Positions 51,648 through 61,979 of a stretch of DNA of 64,000 nt are shown here, in pieces. The translations under genes were made by a program, and so were the position numbers. This DNA is from Lachnospiraceae bacterium. Lineage in GTDB: Bacteria > Bacillota > Clostridia > Lachnospirales > Lachnospiraceae. The notes below the pieces were generated by a model. The model had not been told where the DNA came from and made no database searches. It saw only the letters and a program-made list of their open reading frames with translations. The stretch is from the NCBI GenBank assembly GCA_017399685.1, contig JAFQBM010000028.1:62001-126000 (forward strand), in the 5' to 3' direction. Within the stretch, counting starts at the first letter, position 1; every line of letters starts with the position of its first letter.

Positions 51648-53708
51648 TTATACCAATGTATTTGCATCTAAGATTAAAGCAACCTCACCATCACCAAGAA
51701 TCGTAGCACCACTAATAATCTTATTAATATTAATATACTTGCCAAGAGGCTTAATTACGATTTCCTGTTGGCCTATTAATTCATCTACAACAAGTCCAAC
51801 TTGTTTGTCACCCTTCTTAACAATAACCACTAATAAGCTCTCATCTTCTGTTTCCTTTTCCGGACAGTTAAGTACCTGATCTAATCGAATCAAAGGAATT
51901 ACAGTTCCACGAATATTAATTACTTCTTTTGTCTGTACATACTTAATATCGGAAACATTTACATCCTCAATCATTTCAATAGAGTTCAATGGAATCGCAT
52001 ATTTTTCATCTCTTAATTCTACCATTAATGCCTGTATAATAGCTAAAGTCAATGGTAAACGGATGCTGAATACACTGCCTTCTCCCTTCTTGGTAGATAC
52101 TTCAATATCTCCACCTAGATTTTCAATCTTAGTCTTAACAACATCAAGTCCAACACCTCTTCCTGATACATCAGAAACTTGTTCCGCTGTAGAAAAAGCT
52201 GGTCTGAATAATAAATCGATGATTTCTTTATCTGACATATTTTCAGCTTGTTCTGGTGTAATTGTTCCTTTTTTAAGTGCTGAATTCTTAACCTTTTCTG
52301 TGTCAATACCACGTCCATCGTCGCCAACTTCAATAACAACGTTATTACCATCCTGATATGCATCCAAACGAATCGTACCAACTTCTGGTTTTCCTAAACG
52401 AATACGTTCTTCATTAGATTCCAGACCATGGTCTGCTGAATTTCTAAGCAAGTGCATCAATGGATCACCGATTTCATCAATAACAGTACGATCCAGTTCT
52501 GTATCTTCACCGCTCATGAGCAAATCCATCTTCTTGTCCAGTTTCTTACATAAGTCACGAATCATACGTGGGAATTTGTTTACAACACTTTCGATTGGCA
52601 TCATTCGGACTTTCATAACAGATTCATGAAGATTTGTGGTAATTCTTTCCAAATATTCAATCTGTTCGTTAAAACCTACATTAATAGAAGAACCTTCCTG
52701 AGCACTAGCAGATACAAGTCCATTCTTAGCAATAATTAACTCACTTACCAGATTCATCAATACATCTAGTTTTTCAATATCAACACGAACCGAACGTCCT
52801 ACTGGCTTTGCTGGTGTCTTCTGAGCTGCCTGTTTTGGTGCAGCAGTTTCTGCTGGTTTTGTTTCTTTCTTTACTGTTTCAACTGTCTCTTTCGCTACTG
52901 CAGTTTCTTGTTTTTCTATCTGCTCAAGTACAATTTCACCTATGTAAGCTTCTTTAATTTCAGATACATCTAAAACAGCTGCTTTAATGGTCTCTGCACT
53001 ATTATCAGACAAGAAAATAACAGAGAAATCAAAATCAAACTTTTCGTCTTCAATATCCTGTACCTCTGGTGAACTCTTAATAATTTCACCTAAAGATTCC
53101 AAAGCTTTAAACACCAAAAATGCTCTTGCTGCTTTTAATAAACAGCTTTCCTGTACATAAACAGTAATGCCATATGCCTTAATATCATTATTAGCAGCTT
53201 CTTTAATGGCATTTCTTTCAAAATCTAAAATATTAAGTTCCTTGTATTTTTCTTTTCCAGAAGCTTCCTGCTTATTTTCTATTTCTTCTTTCTTTGCAGC
53301 AGGCTGAGAAACATCTGCCTTACCTTCATTTGAAATAAAATCATTTAAAAGTTTAATAATGTCTTCATTATCTTCTGTGCCTTCGTCTGCTGTGGACTGA
53401 ATTGTTTCAAGATACCCTTCCAAAGCATCCAAACAACGAAACAAGGTATCAACAAGACCATCCGTTACTTTCATCTTTCCATTACGGATTTCAGAAAAAA
53501 CATTTTCTGTATCATGAGTTAATCTTTGCATTCTCTTATATCCCATGGTACCTGCCATACCCTTTAAAGAATGGGCTGCTCTAAATATCTCATTTATGGT
53601 ATTCTCATTTTCCGGTTCTTTTTCCAGAATCAATAACTGCTCATTTAAATTTTGTAAATGTTCATTTGTTTCATCAATAAAAATCTCTAAGTATTGACTT
53701 AAATCCAT
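51648..53708 (-). CDS. cheA: Chemotaxis histidine kinase CheA
   Basis: 686 residues from ATG 53708. P1 has the phospho-accepting H46 in RAAHSLKGMAGTMG. A P2-like domain and linkers are at about 155-310. P3 (KLDVLMNLVSELIIAKNGL), P4 ATP-binding blocks (LLRNSADHGLESNEERI, VGDDGRGIDTEKV, GRGVGLDVVKTKI) and the CheW-like P5 complete it. A GTG directly precedes the ATG; either overlaps the cheB stop. Confidence 0.97.
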   Translation of the reverse strand: MDLSQYLEIFIDETNEHLQNLNEQLLILEKEPENENTINEIFRAAHSLKGMAGTMGYKRMQRLTHDTENVFSEIRNGKMKVTDGLVDTLFRCLDALEGYLETIQSTADEGTEDNEDIIKLLNDFISNEGKADVSQPAAKKEEIENKQEASGKEKYKELNILDFERNAIKEAANNDIKAYGITVYVQESCLLKAARAFLVFKALESLGEIIKSSPEVQDIEDEKFDFDFSVIFLSDNSAETIKAAVLDVSEIKEAYIGEIVLEQIEKQETAVAKETVETVKKETKPAETAAPKQAAQKTPAKPVGRSVRVDIEKLDVLMNLVSELIIAKNGLVSASAQEGSSINVGFNEQIEYLERITTNLHESVMKVRMMPIESVVNKFPRMIRDLCKKLDKKMDLLMSGEDTELDRTVIDEIGDPLMHLLRNSADHGLESNEERIRLGKPEVGTIRLDAYQDGNNVVIEVGDDGRGIDTEKVKNSALKKGTITPEQAENMSDKEIIDLLFRPAFSTAEQVSDVSGRGVGLDVVKTKIENLGGDIEVSTKKGEGSVFSIRLPLTLAIIQALMVELRDEKYAIPLNSIEMIEDVNVSDIKYVQTKEVINIRGTVIPLIRLDQVLNCPEKETEDESLLVVIVKKGDKQVGLVVDELIGQQEIVIKPLGKYININKIISGATILGDGEVALILDANTLV

Positions 53709-54820
53709 CACGACACCCCCACTTGTTCTGTAATAGCATTCGCTATTTTATTTAATGGTAACACTTGATTTACTAACCCTGTCTCGTAAATTGCACGAGG
53801 CATTCCATATACAACACAAGACTCTTGGTCTTGAGAAATCACATGTAATTTTTGTGATTTGCTTAGTGTTTGAATTCCAACCGTTCCATCACTTCCCATT
53901 CCTGTTAAAACCACACAGACAATTTCATCAAAATGGGACTGAACCAAACTTTCATACATAACATTTGCACAAGGACGTAAGGCATCTCTAGGTGGTGTAT
54001 TCAAAAGTTTAATCCGATGAATACCATTCTCATTTGCAACTGAAAGATGTTTTCCACCTTGGGCAATATAGACCTGCCCCTTTTCCAACACTTCGTTGTC
54101 CTCAGCTTCCTTTACAGCAATTTTGCTTAATTCATTCAATCGAACGGACAATGACTTCGTAAATCCGGCTGGCATATGTTGCACAACCACCATGGGTGCA
54201 TTTAAATTCGAAGGCAGATAAGGAATCACCATTTGTAATGCTTTCGGCCCGCCAGTAGAACAAGCCAAAGCTACTAATTTGTTCTTTCCTCTTCCTGAAT
54301 CACGTTGCACAGGTTTCAAATATATTTCCTGATGTTCCCGTCTGTCTTGTTTATATTTTGACTTCTGACGGCCTCCTAAAACATTATTAGGATTCTTTTG
54401 TTTACCAGGTTTATCCGGATTCACCCTAAGAAGATCAAGACGTTTCGTAACCTGCAATTTAAAATCGTCTTCACGCATCTTTGACAATCGTTCCGGTTTC
54501 TTTAAAAAATCCCATGCTCCATTTTCAAGTGCCTGCATTGTTTCAGCACCATCCCGGCTGACTGATGAGCTGACAAGAATTACTGGAATATTAATATTAC
54601 GTTTCCTGCATTCTTTCAAAAATGTAAGTCCGTCCATTACAGGCATACATAAATCCAGGAAAATACCATCTATATCTTGATAATTCTCGACAGTTTCCAG
54701 CGCAATGCTTCCATTACTAGCCATATACTTTACATTGAATTCATTATCTTCGTTAATTATATCAGAAATCACCCTTCTCATGAATGCAGAATCATCAATT
54801 ACTAAAATATTTTTCTTCAT
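53708..54820 (-). CDS. cheB: Receptor methylesterase CheB
   Basis: 370 residues. The receiver domain has DD at 9-10, D56 in GIFLDLCMPVMDG, and the Ser/Lys switch. The linker (about 135-180) is long and basic. The methylesterase domain has the Ser in ACSTGGPKAL, His in VVQHMPAGFT and Asp in GMGSDG. Demethylates receptor glutamates and may deamidate Gln. Overlaps cheA by one base. Confidence 0.96.
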   Translation of the reverse strand: MKKNILVIDDSAFMRRVISDIINEDNEFNVKYMASNGSIALETVENYQDIDGIFLDLCMPVMDGLTFLKECRKRNINIPVILVSSSVSRDGAETMQALENGAWDFLKKPERLSKMREDDFKLQVTKRLDLLRVNPDKPGKQKNPNNVLGGRQKSKYKQDRREHQEIYLKPVQRDSGRGKNKLVALACSTGGPKALQMVIPYLPSNLNAPMVVVQHMPAGFTKSLSVRLNELSKIAVKEAEDNEVLEKGQVYIAQGGKHLSVANENGIHRIKLLNTPPRDALRPCANVMYESLVQSHFDEIVCVVLTGMGSDGTVGIQTLSKSQKLHVISQDQESCVVYGMPRAIYETGLVNQVLPLNKIANAITEQVGVS

Positions 54821-55537
54821 TTACGCCAGTCCTTTTTCTATTTGTCGTTTTTTACGCTCCATATCAAAAATATACTTAATAATTTCTTCTCTATCCGCCT
54901 CTAAAATATCCACAAACTCTGCCCTGAGTTCATAAACTCCGCTTTGCGAGGACGGCAACGCACGTATAATTTTAGCCTTTGTATACAGCACCGTATGTTC
55001 CTTTCCGTTTACCAAAGGCAACTTTATCTCAATATAAGCTCCTTCTTCTTCCTTTATCTTTGAAGCAATTCGGATTCCACCACCACTAATATCCATGGCC
55101 ACCGCCTGCTTCCAAACCTCAGGATTTGACTGTTCCATTGCTTCTGCTTCATCAGCATCCTCTGGTAAAACAATATATTGCATTGCCAACATACAGGAAT
55201 ATCGGTAAAAGTTCCTTCTTTGCACCTTCTTCAACTGAGAAACTATTTCTATTTCCAAGATAAATATATTACCATCTTTATATCGGTCCGTTATGTTAAT
55301 CCTGCATTCATAAATGGCCCCCAGATTGGAATAAAAACAAGCCATTAAACTTTCCCCCACGGACAATGGAATGATTTTTCCACCCTGTATTGGCATAGCA
55401 ATTTTCATTTCGTAATCGCTATCTTTTTCCAATACTTTACTTATATATTTTATTACCTCCTGCTGGGGTTCATTCGTCATAGATCTATTCAATTTTGTTA
55501 ATTCAATCTTATCTCCAATACTTATAATAGATGCCAT
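54821..55537 (-). CDS. YcgR-type PilZ flagellar brake protein
   Basis: 238 residues. The N-terminal YcgR domain (about 1-105) is followed by a PilZ domain with QRRNFYRYSC (RxxxR motif) and AVAMDISGGGIRIAS (D-x-S-x3-G). Both c-di-GMP-binding motifs look intact, so the protein probably slows or modulates the motor when c-di-GMP rises. It lies one base from cheB. It links the flagellar block to EAL-type proteins such as the one at 35362-37497. Confidence 0.9.
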   Translation of the reverse strand: MASIISIGDKIELTKLNRSMTNEPQQEVIKYISKVLEKDSDYEMKIAMPIQGGKIIPLSVGESLMACFYSNLGAIYECRINITDRYKDGNIFILEIEIVSQLKKVQRRNFYRYSCMLAMQYIVLPEDADEAEAMEQSNPEVWKQAVAMDISGGGIRIASKIKEEEGAYIEIKLPLVNGKEHTVLYTKAKIIRALPSSQSGVYELRAEFVDILEADREEIIKYIFDMERKKRQIEKGLA

Positions 55538-55589
55538 ATTACATCTCCCTACTATCTATGCTTGTGATTATTTTACAGTTCATTACTAC

Positions 55590-56516
55590 TTACTTATGTT
55601 TATTATTTTTTAAAAAGTCAGTAAAAAATCTGGCAAAACCGCCTTTATTCTCTTTTATAGAACTTTCATCCAATAATTTTCCAGCCAGCATTTCAATGTC
55701 TTTTGCTGATCTGCTATTTGGATATGCCAGAGTAACCGGCTTTTGTGCAATTATAGCACGACTCACTTTATCATCATAAGTAATTTCACCAAAATACTCT
55801 AACCTCATTTTCAGGAAGTTTGTTGCAACCATACTAATTTTATTGAATATTTCCAGTCCATGATTTTTATATGTAACTCGATTAACAACAATGCTGATTC
55901 TCTTATCCTTCATATCAAATCCTGGATTTCGATTCAAGGTTTTTAATAAGGAATAAGCATCTGTGATAGAGGTAGGTTCCGGAGTTACTACAACCAAAAC
56001 CTCCGGTGCACATAATAAAAACTCCAACACTGCATCCGAAATTCCGGCTCCGGTATCGATAATAATCACATCAGCCATATCGTCTAACAAAGACAATTTA
56101 GATGAAAACTCCTGAATTTCTTCCTTACTTAAGGTACTTAATTCCTGTACTCCTGAGCCACCAGATATAAATCCAAGATCCAAAGGTCCCTTTGTTATGA
56201 TATCCTCAATTCTTTTATCATGGAACAATAAATCAGCCATATTAGAACGTGGACGGATACCCAACATCACCTCAATATTGGCTAAACCAAAGTCTGTATC
56301 AATAATGACAGTCTTTTTTCCGGCTTTTTGCAACTGAAGTGCCAGATTAACAGAAAGACTTGATTTCCCGACCCCACCTTTTCCACTTGTCACAGCAATT
56401 ACCCGAGCCGACTTAAAACCCTCCTGGTTTGGCACATTCTTAACTTCTTCCTTGTTTTGTACCGTTTCAGAAATCTGGTTCATCCTTAACCGTAATTTCT
56501 CTGCCTGATCTATCAT
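55590..56516 (-). CDS. flhG: Flagellar number regulator FlhG (MinD-like ATPase)
   Basis: 308 residues. The N-terminal DQAEKLR (3-9) is the activation helix that stimulates FlhF GTPase. The deviant Walker A is TSGKGGVGKSS, with IIDTDFGLANIEVMLG and IIIDTGAGIS as the other nucleotide blocks. The C-terminus should form a membrane-targeting helix. It overlaps flhF by four bases (ATGA). Confidence 0.95.
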   Translation of the reverse strand: MIDQAEKLRLRMNQISETVQNKEEVKNVPNQEGFKSARVIAVTSGKGGVGKSSLSVNLALQLQKAGKKTVIIDTDFGLANIEVMLGIRPRSNMADLLFHDKRIEDIITKGPLDLGFISGGSGVQELSTLSKEEIQEFSSKLSLLDDMADVIIIDTGAGISDAVLEFLLCAPEVLVVVTPEPTSITDAYSLLKTLNRNPGFDMKDKRISIVVNRVTYKNHGLEIFNKISMVATNFLKMRLEYFGEITYDDKVSRAIIAQKPVTLAYPNSRSAKDIEMLAGKLLDESSIKENKGGFARFFTDFLKNNKHK

Positions 56517-57676
56517 TCGTTACCTCCCAATAATTGTTTCGCTATCATTTGAGGATCCATAATACTTATATCATCAGGAACATCTTGTCCATATGTAGTA
56601 TAAGACAATGATAAGTCTGTCTTTAACTTCATATTTAGTACATTTCCATATGCTGAAGTTTCATCCAGTTTTGTAAAAATCAACCGACAATCTGAAATAT
56701 CACTATAAGTATCAACAATTTTTTGCATATCCTTATACTTTGTTGTTGCACTTAGAACAAGGTATACTTCCTTCTCATATTCAGATACGGAAGAAACTAA
56801 ATCCTTAACATCCTGACACTGTTCCAAATTCTTATGAGAACGACCAGCGGTATCAACCAAAATCAAGTCATACTGGCTGAATTTTTCAATGGTATCTTTC
56901 AATTCATTTACTTCATAAATTACCTCAACAGGAACTGACAAGATATTTGCATAAATTTTCAGCTGTTCTACTGCCGCAATACGATATGTGTCAGCCGTAA
57001 TCATTGCAATCTTCGCATTATTTTCCAGTTTATGCTTTGATGCAATCTTTGCTAAGGTAGTAGTTTTTCCCACTCCGGTAGGCCCAATAAAAAAGACTAT
57101 CTTAGGTTTCTTTCCCTGGATTTGAATCGTTTCCATTTCTCCCAAGTTTAAAACAATTCTCTGATAAACTGCCGACAAAATATTATCTAACTGAATATCC
57201 TTATCGCCTTTTTTTGTTACCTCATAAATCATCTGCTTTGCATATACCGGCTCAACTTCATTTCGAACCAATTGTTCATAAATAAGCTGCAGTGATTTAT
57301 CCCAAAAATCTTCTTTTTTCTCTTTTGATGCTTTTTTAGGTTCTTTCTTCTTTTCTTCCTTTTCCTGATTCGAAGAAATCTGAGTAGAAATAAGCTGGGT
57401 CAAACTATTCAGTTTTTCCTCAATGGCCGATGGAGCTTTATCTTCATTCAAAGCAACCTTTAATTGCTCTAAATCGATTGTGGCAGTGCTTGACATATTC
57501 TGACCATTTTCATCAATAGCAGCAGTTACTTCCACAACAGTCTTACGCAAAAAAGAAAATAATCCCTTGGGCTTTGTTGTTTTTATATTCATTACAATTG
57601 CCTTTTCGCCTAATTCTTCTCTTGCTTTTAAAATTGCCTGTGTTTCTGTTTCTGCCTCAAACTTCTTAATTATCAC
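56513..57676 (-). CDS. flhF: Flagellar SRP-type GTPase FlhF
   Basis: 387 residues. B domain (1-75), a charged linker (120-150 with KEEKKKEPKKASKEKKED), then NG domain: FIGPTGVGKTTTLAKIA, TADTYRIAAVEQLK, LVDTAGRSHKN and FTKLDETSAYGNVLN. Directs flagellar placement with FlhG. Start is GTG 57676, overlapping the flhA end by 11 bases. Confidence 0.96.
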   Translation of the reverse strand: MIIKKFEAETETQAILKAREELGEKAIVMNIKTTKPKGLFSFLRKTVVEVTAAIDENGQNMSSTATIDLEQLKVALNEDKAPSAIEEKLNSLTQLISTQISSNQEKEEKKKEPKKASKEKKEDFWDKSLQLIYEQLVRNEVEPVYAKQMIYEVTKKGDKDIQLDNILSAVYQRIVLNLGEMETIQIQGKKPKIVFFIGPTGVGKTTTLAKIASKHKLENNAKIAMITADTYRIAAVEQLKIYANILSVPVEVIYEVNELKDTIEKFSQYDLILVDTAGRSHKNLEQCQDVKDLVSSVSEYEKEVYLVLSATTKYKDMQKIVDTYSDISDCRLIFTKLDETSAYGNVLNMKLKTDLSLSYTTYGQDVPDDISIMDPQMIAKQLLGGNE

Positions 57677-59708
57677 TTATTGTCACCATCCCAACTGACT
57701 GTAGTTCAATATTAGATTCTATTTCATTATATGAAATAACAATCAAATCACCAAAATAATCTTCTGTCAATCTCTTAAAATACATTCGAACAATCGGAGA
57801 AGTAATGATAATTGGATTTTTCCCTAAATTCTCCAACTTGGATACTTCTTCTTCAACAGAATTCATAATCTGTTTTGTAATACCTGGATCTAAGGTCAAA
57901 TAAGCCCCCTGTTCCGATTGTTTTACAGAATTCATTATCATTTGTTCTACATTTGGATCCAATGTAACAACACTTGTCATTTCCATTGTAGAAAAATATT
58001 TCGAAGAAATTGCTCTTTTTAATCCCTGTCTTGCATACTCTGTCAAAACATCTGTATCTCTTGTTGTTGCTGCATAATCCGCCAGAGTTTCAAATATCGT
58101 AACCAAATCACGGATTGAAATTCCTTCTCGTAAAAGATTCTGTAATACCTTTTGAATTTCACCAACGCCTAATAACTTAGGTACCAATTCATCAATCAAA
58201 GTAGTATTATTTTCTTTAATATTGGTAATTAAGTTCTGTACATCCTGTCTTGTTAGTAATTCATCTAAGTGCCGACGTATAATTTCTGTCAAATGTGTAG
58301 CAATAATAGATGGAGGGTCGACTACGGTATAGCCCATAGATTCTGCTCTTTCTCTTTGTGCCTCCGTAATCCAGATAGCCGGAAGATGGAAAGAAGGTTC
58401 AAAGGTTGGAATACCGGTAATTTCTTCTTCTACATATCCCGGATTCATAGCCATATAATGATCAAATAAAATCTCACCTTCACTTACCTGTACACCTTTA
58501 ATCTTAATCACATACTGATTTGGATTTAACTGAATATTATCTCTTAAACGAATAATCGGTACTACTGCCCCCAATTCAAGGGCAATCTGTCTACGAATCA
58601 TAACAACACGATCCAGCAAGTCACCACCCTGATTAACGTCAGCCAAAGGTATAATACCGTAACCAAATTCTAATTCAATAGGATCAACCTGTAACAAGGA
58701 ATTAACATTTTCATGTTTCCGGATATTATCTGCTTCCACTTCTTCCTCTTCCACTTCCTGTTCAATGGAAGCAATCTCCTGCTTTCCATTCATAACCTGT
58801 CCAAGTATTACTAAAGCAAATCCAAAAACCAGGAATAAAAGTCTTAAATCCGGAAGAAATAATCCTAAACCAATCAAAGCTCCACCAACACTGAATAATA
58901 CCTTATAATTGTTCAGTAATTGACCAACAACCAACTCACCAATACCAACTTCTTTCGAAGCCTTGGTTACAATAATACCGGTAGAAAGTGAAATTAATAA
59001 TGATGGAATCTGACTCACCAGACCATCACCAATGGTCAAAATAGCATATTTTTCTAACGCTTCATTAAGAGGAAGTCCACCACGAACCATACCCATTACC
59101 AATCCACCAACTAGGTTTAAAATGGTAATAATAATACCTGTGATAGCATCTCCCTTTACATACTTTGTTGCACCATCCATAGAACCGAAGAAAGCAGATT
59201 CTTCCTGTAATTTCTGTCTTCTTTCCCTCGCCTCTTTATCAGTAATTGCTCCAGTGTTTAAGTCAGCATCAATTGCCATCTGTTTACCTGGCATTGCATC
59301 CAAAGTAAAACGTGCAGTTACTTCTGAAACTCTTTCTGAACCTTTATTAATTACCATCATCTGCACGATAATTAATACAACGAAAATAATCATACCAACA
59401 ACCAAATCTCCTCCACCAACAAAGGAACCGAAAGTTTCAACCACCTTACCAGGAGAACCTGAGGTAAGAATTAATCTGGTAGAAGAAACATTTAGTGCGA
59501 TACGAAAAACGGTTGTAAATAACAGCAAAGTTGGAAAACTGGACATGGATAACACTTCCTGTGCATACATTGCATTTAGCAATATTAACAATGCAACAGC
59601 AATATTAAATGTTACCAAAATATCTAAAAGAAAAGATGGCATTGGGACAATTAAGAAAACAATTGCCGCAAGAATGTATATTGCAAGAGCTAAATCTGTT
59701 TTTTTCAT
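57666..59708 (-). CDS. flhA: Flagellar export gate protein FlhA
   Basis: 680 residues: eight membrane helices in the first 310 residues with the FHIPEP-type cytoplasmic loop (FTLDAMPGKQMAIDADLNTG), then the large cytoplasmic domain (PIELEFGYGIIPLAD, MIRRQIALELGAVVPIIRL). It forms the nonameric export ring. AAAGGA precedes ATG 59708. Confidence 0.97.
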   Translation of the reverse strand: MKKTDLALAIYILAAIVFLIVPMPSFLLDILVTFNIAVALLILLNAMYAQEVLSMSSFPTLLLFTTVFRIALNVSSTRLILTSGSPGKVVETFGSFVGGGDLVVGMIIFVVLIIVQMMVINKGSERVSEVTARFTLDAMPGKQMAIDADLNTGAITDKEARERRQKLQEESAFFGSMDGATKYVKGDAITGIIITILNLVGGLVMGMVRGGLPLNEALEKYAILTIGDGLVSQIPSLLISLSTGIIVTKASKEVGIGELVVGQLLNNYKVLFSVGGALIGLGLFLPDLRLLFLVFGFALVILGQVMNGKQEIASIEQEVEEEEVEADNIRKHENVNSLLQVDPIELEFGYGIIPLADVNQGGDLLDRVVMIRRQIALELGAVVPIIRLRDNIQLNPNQYVIKIKGVQVSEGEILFDHYMAMNPGYVEEEITGIPTFEPSFHLPAIWITEAQRERAESMGYTVVDPPSIIATHLTEIIRRHLDELLTRQDVQNLITNIKENNTTLIDELVPKLLGVGEIQKVLQNLLREGISIRDLVTIFETLADYAATTRDTDVLTEYARQGLKRAISSKYFSTMEMTSVVTLDPNVEQMIMNSVKQSEQGAYLTLDPGITKQIMNSVEEEVSKLENLGKNPIIITSPIVRMYFKRLTEDYFGDLIVISYNEIESNIELQSVGMVTISDN

Positions 59709-59767
59709 ACCTGATATCCTTTCTTTTTTATCTATTTAAATTTCGTAATTTTCTAATTCAATATATA

Positions 59768-60886
59768 TTAACTTACTTTGTTTTTTAATTTATAGACATA
59801 CGCCAATATTTCGGCTACGGCCTGATATAATTCCGGTGGTATTTCCTCACCAACTTCTACATTATAATACAACATTCTGGCCACTGCTTTATTTTCTACC
59901 AACTCTATCCCATGTTCTTTTCCAATGTCCTTGATTTTACCAGCTACATAATCTGCACCTTTCGCCAAAACTACCGGTGCACTTTTCACATTAGCATCAT
60001 ACATCAAAGCCACTGCAAAGTGAGTAGGATTTGTAATAATAACATCCGCTTTCGGAATATCATGCATCATCCTTCGCTGGGATGCCTCACGCATTTTTGC
60101 CCGAATCTGGCTTTTAATCTTCGGATCACCTTCCGAATTTTTATATTCATCTTTTATTTCCTGTTTTGTCATCATGATATCCTGCTTATGTTTCCGCTTC
60201 TGGAAGGCAAAATCCACAATACCGATGGCTATCATGGCAATACTGACTTTTATACCAAAATCCATAATAACATCATACATCCAAACTAATGCAGAAGTAA
60301 TGGTCATATCATAAAATGAAAATAAAACGGATGTTTCGCTTTTAATTGTATTATATATTAAATAGGCAATTACACCAATCTTACCTATGGATTTTACTAA
60401 CTCAAATAAACTTTCTTTTGAAAACATTCGCTTAAATCCACTAACAGGATTTAATTTATTAAATTTAGGCTGTAAAGGTTTCATAGTAACCATCCACTTA
60501 AACTGGACTTTATTGGAAAGAAACGCCACAACCATGGAAATAATTAAAAAAGGGGCTAATATCTTTAACATATAAAGAATAACATCATTCACAATCCCCA
60601 TATATCTTGGGATTGTCGGAGTTTCATCACTTAATGAGCCTAATAACGAAAAATAATATTGAAAAGCATAAATTAAATTTTCTCCTACAAATCCAATGAA
60701 TATTTTTATGGAAATAAAAAAAGCCATCAAAGAAAGACCTAAAACTAATTCCTTACTTTTCGCCACCTGACCTTCTTTTCTGGTGTCTTCTTTCTTTTTT
60801 GCAGTCGCTTCTTCTGTCTTTTCACCACCAGGTCCATCTTTTGCGAAAAGCTGTAAATTATATTCAATAAAATACTTCTGTTTCAT
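59768..60886 (-). CDS. flhB: Flagellar export switch protein FlhB with Prp-like N-terminal motif
   Basis: 372 residues from ATG 60886 (GAGG seven bases upstream; the longer frame to 60931 overlaps fliR). Four membrane helices, then the autocleavage site NPTH in ITNPTHFAVALMYD, needed for the hook-to-filament switch. The N-terminus is MKQKYFIEYNLQLFAKDGPG: NLQLFA equals the residues around the Prp cut in the L27 of this genome. GEKTEEATAKKKEDTRKEGQ then starts the ordinary FlhB. Confidence 0.95.
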   Translation of the reverse strand: MKQKYFIEYNLQLFAKDGPGGEKTEEATAKKKEDTRKEGQVAKSKELVLGLSLMAFFISIKIFIGFVGENLIYAFQYYFSLLGSLSDETPTIPRYMGIVNDVILYMLKILAPFLIISMVVAFLSNKVQFKWMVTMKPLQPKFNKLNPVSGFKRMFSKESLFELVKSIGKIGVIAYLIYNTIKSETSVLFSFYDMTITSALVWMYDVIMDFGIKVSIAMIAIGIVDFAFQKRKHKQDIMMTKQEIKDEYKNSEGDPKIKSQIRAKMREASQRRMMHDIPKADVIITNPTHFAVALMYDANVKSAPVVLAKGADYVAGKIKDIGKEHGIELVENKAVARMLYYNVEVGEEIPPELYQAVAEILAYVYKLKNKVS

Positions 60887-60899
60887 AATCTTTCCTCTA

Positions 60900-61679
60900 T
60901 CAAGACATAGCACCATAAAGCAATTCCACAAGAGTCTTCATTTCTTCGAAGATAAACTCTGCTATATTTGGCAAAAATCCTATGGTCACAAACAATACTG
61001 CTAATCCTAAAAATACTTTTAACTGTATACCAACTACAAACATATTCATTTGTGGTGCCGCTTTTGCCAAAACACCTAAAATAACATTCAGCAACAATGC
61101 TGATGCAAAAATAGGAAGTGCAATCTGAAAACCTATTACAAAAAAATCTTTCATAAATTTTAAAAATATATCATATATGGCATCCAGCTTATAAATACTG
61201 GTTCCAACCGGTACATACTGAAAGGAATCTACCATAGCATCAATGATAAAATAATACAAATCACTAACAACTACAATCAGAAGAACTAAAATATTATAAA
61301 GATTTGCAGTAATGGTACTTTGTGTCTTGTTAAACTGATCGAACATACTTACCATGGTAAATCCTATTTCCATATCAATTAATTGACCGGCAAAAGATAA
61401 AATAGCCATGCAGATATTCATAAAAAAACCAATCAGCAAACCAACGATTACTTCTTTGATCACTAAACCACTATACCCTAATATGGTAGTATATGGTAAC
61501 GGTTCATAAGGAATGACTGTGGCAAGTAATATTGCCAAAACTCCTGAAAACCCAATCTTAACTTTATTAGGAACACCAACAGTACCAAATATAGGAACTA
61601 AATATACCATAGACGCAATTCGTATAAAAATGAGAAGGATGTACTCTAAATGATAGATAGAAAATTCTGTTTCAAACAT
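60900..61679 (-). CDS. fliR: Flagellar export gate protein FliR
   Basis: 259 residues, six membrane helices. RIASMVYLVPIFGTVGVPNK and IGFFMNICMAILSFAGQLID are conserved FliR blocks; GVLAKAAPQMNMFVVGIQLK is the C-terminal signature. Forms the FliPQR export channel. GAGAGG precedes ATG 61679. Confidence 0.96.
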   Translation of the reverse strand: MFETEFSIYHLEYILLIFIRIASMVYLVPIFGTVGVPNKVKIGFSGVLAILLATVIPYEPLPYTTILGYSGLVIKEVIVGLLIGFFMNICMAILSFAGQLIDMEIGFTMVSMFDQFNKTQSTITANLYNILVLLIVVVSDLYYFIIDAMVDSFQYVPVGTSIYKLDAIYDIFLKFMKDFFVIGFQIALPIFASALLLNVILGVLAKAAPQMNMFVVGIQLKVFLGLAVLFVTIGFLPNIAEFIFEEMKTLVELLYGAMS

Positions 61680-61691
61680 TTAACCAACCTC

Positions 61692-61961
61692 TCATTTGAT
61701 ATAATTCGAAAAACTTTTTACAAGTTCTTCAAAAAATTCTGAACACTTTTGCATAATCCATCCACCACATAACATTAATGCGATAAACACTGCCAGTATC
61801 TTAGGCACAAAGGTAAGTGTCTGGTCCTGAATAGAGGTAACCGTCTGAAAAATACTTATAATAAGACCGACAATAAGCGAAACTAATAATAAAGGAGCAG
61901 ATGTTTCAATAATCAGCCACAATGCTCTTCTTGCTATATCAACAACTTGTTCAACTGACAT
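61692..61961 (-). CDS. fliQ: Flagellar export gate protein FliQ
   Basis: 89 residues with two membrane helices: LIIETSAPLLLVSLIVGLII and the second after QTVTSIQDQTLTFVPKILAV. QSVTQIQ-type QTVTSIQDQTL is the family signature. Located between fliP and fliR as usual. Confidence 0.96.
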   Translation of the reverse strand: MSVEQVVDIARRALWLIIETSAPLLLVSLIVGLIISIFQTVTSIQDQTLTFVPKILAVFIALMLCGGWIMQKCSEFFEELVKSFSNYIK

Positions 61962-61979
61962 TTTACTTTCGTCCTTTCA

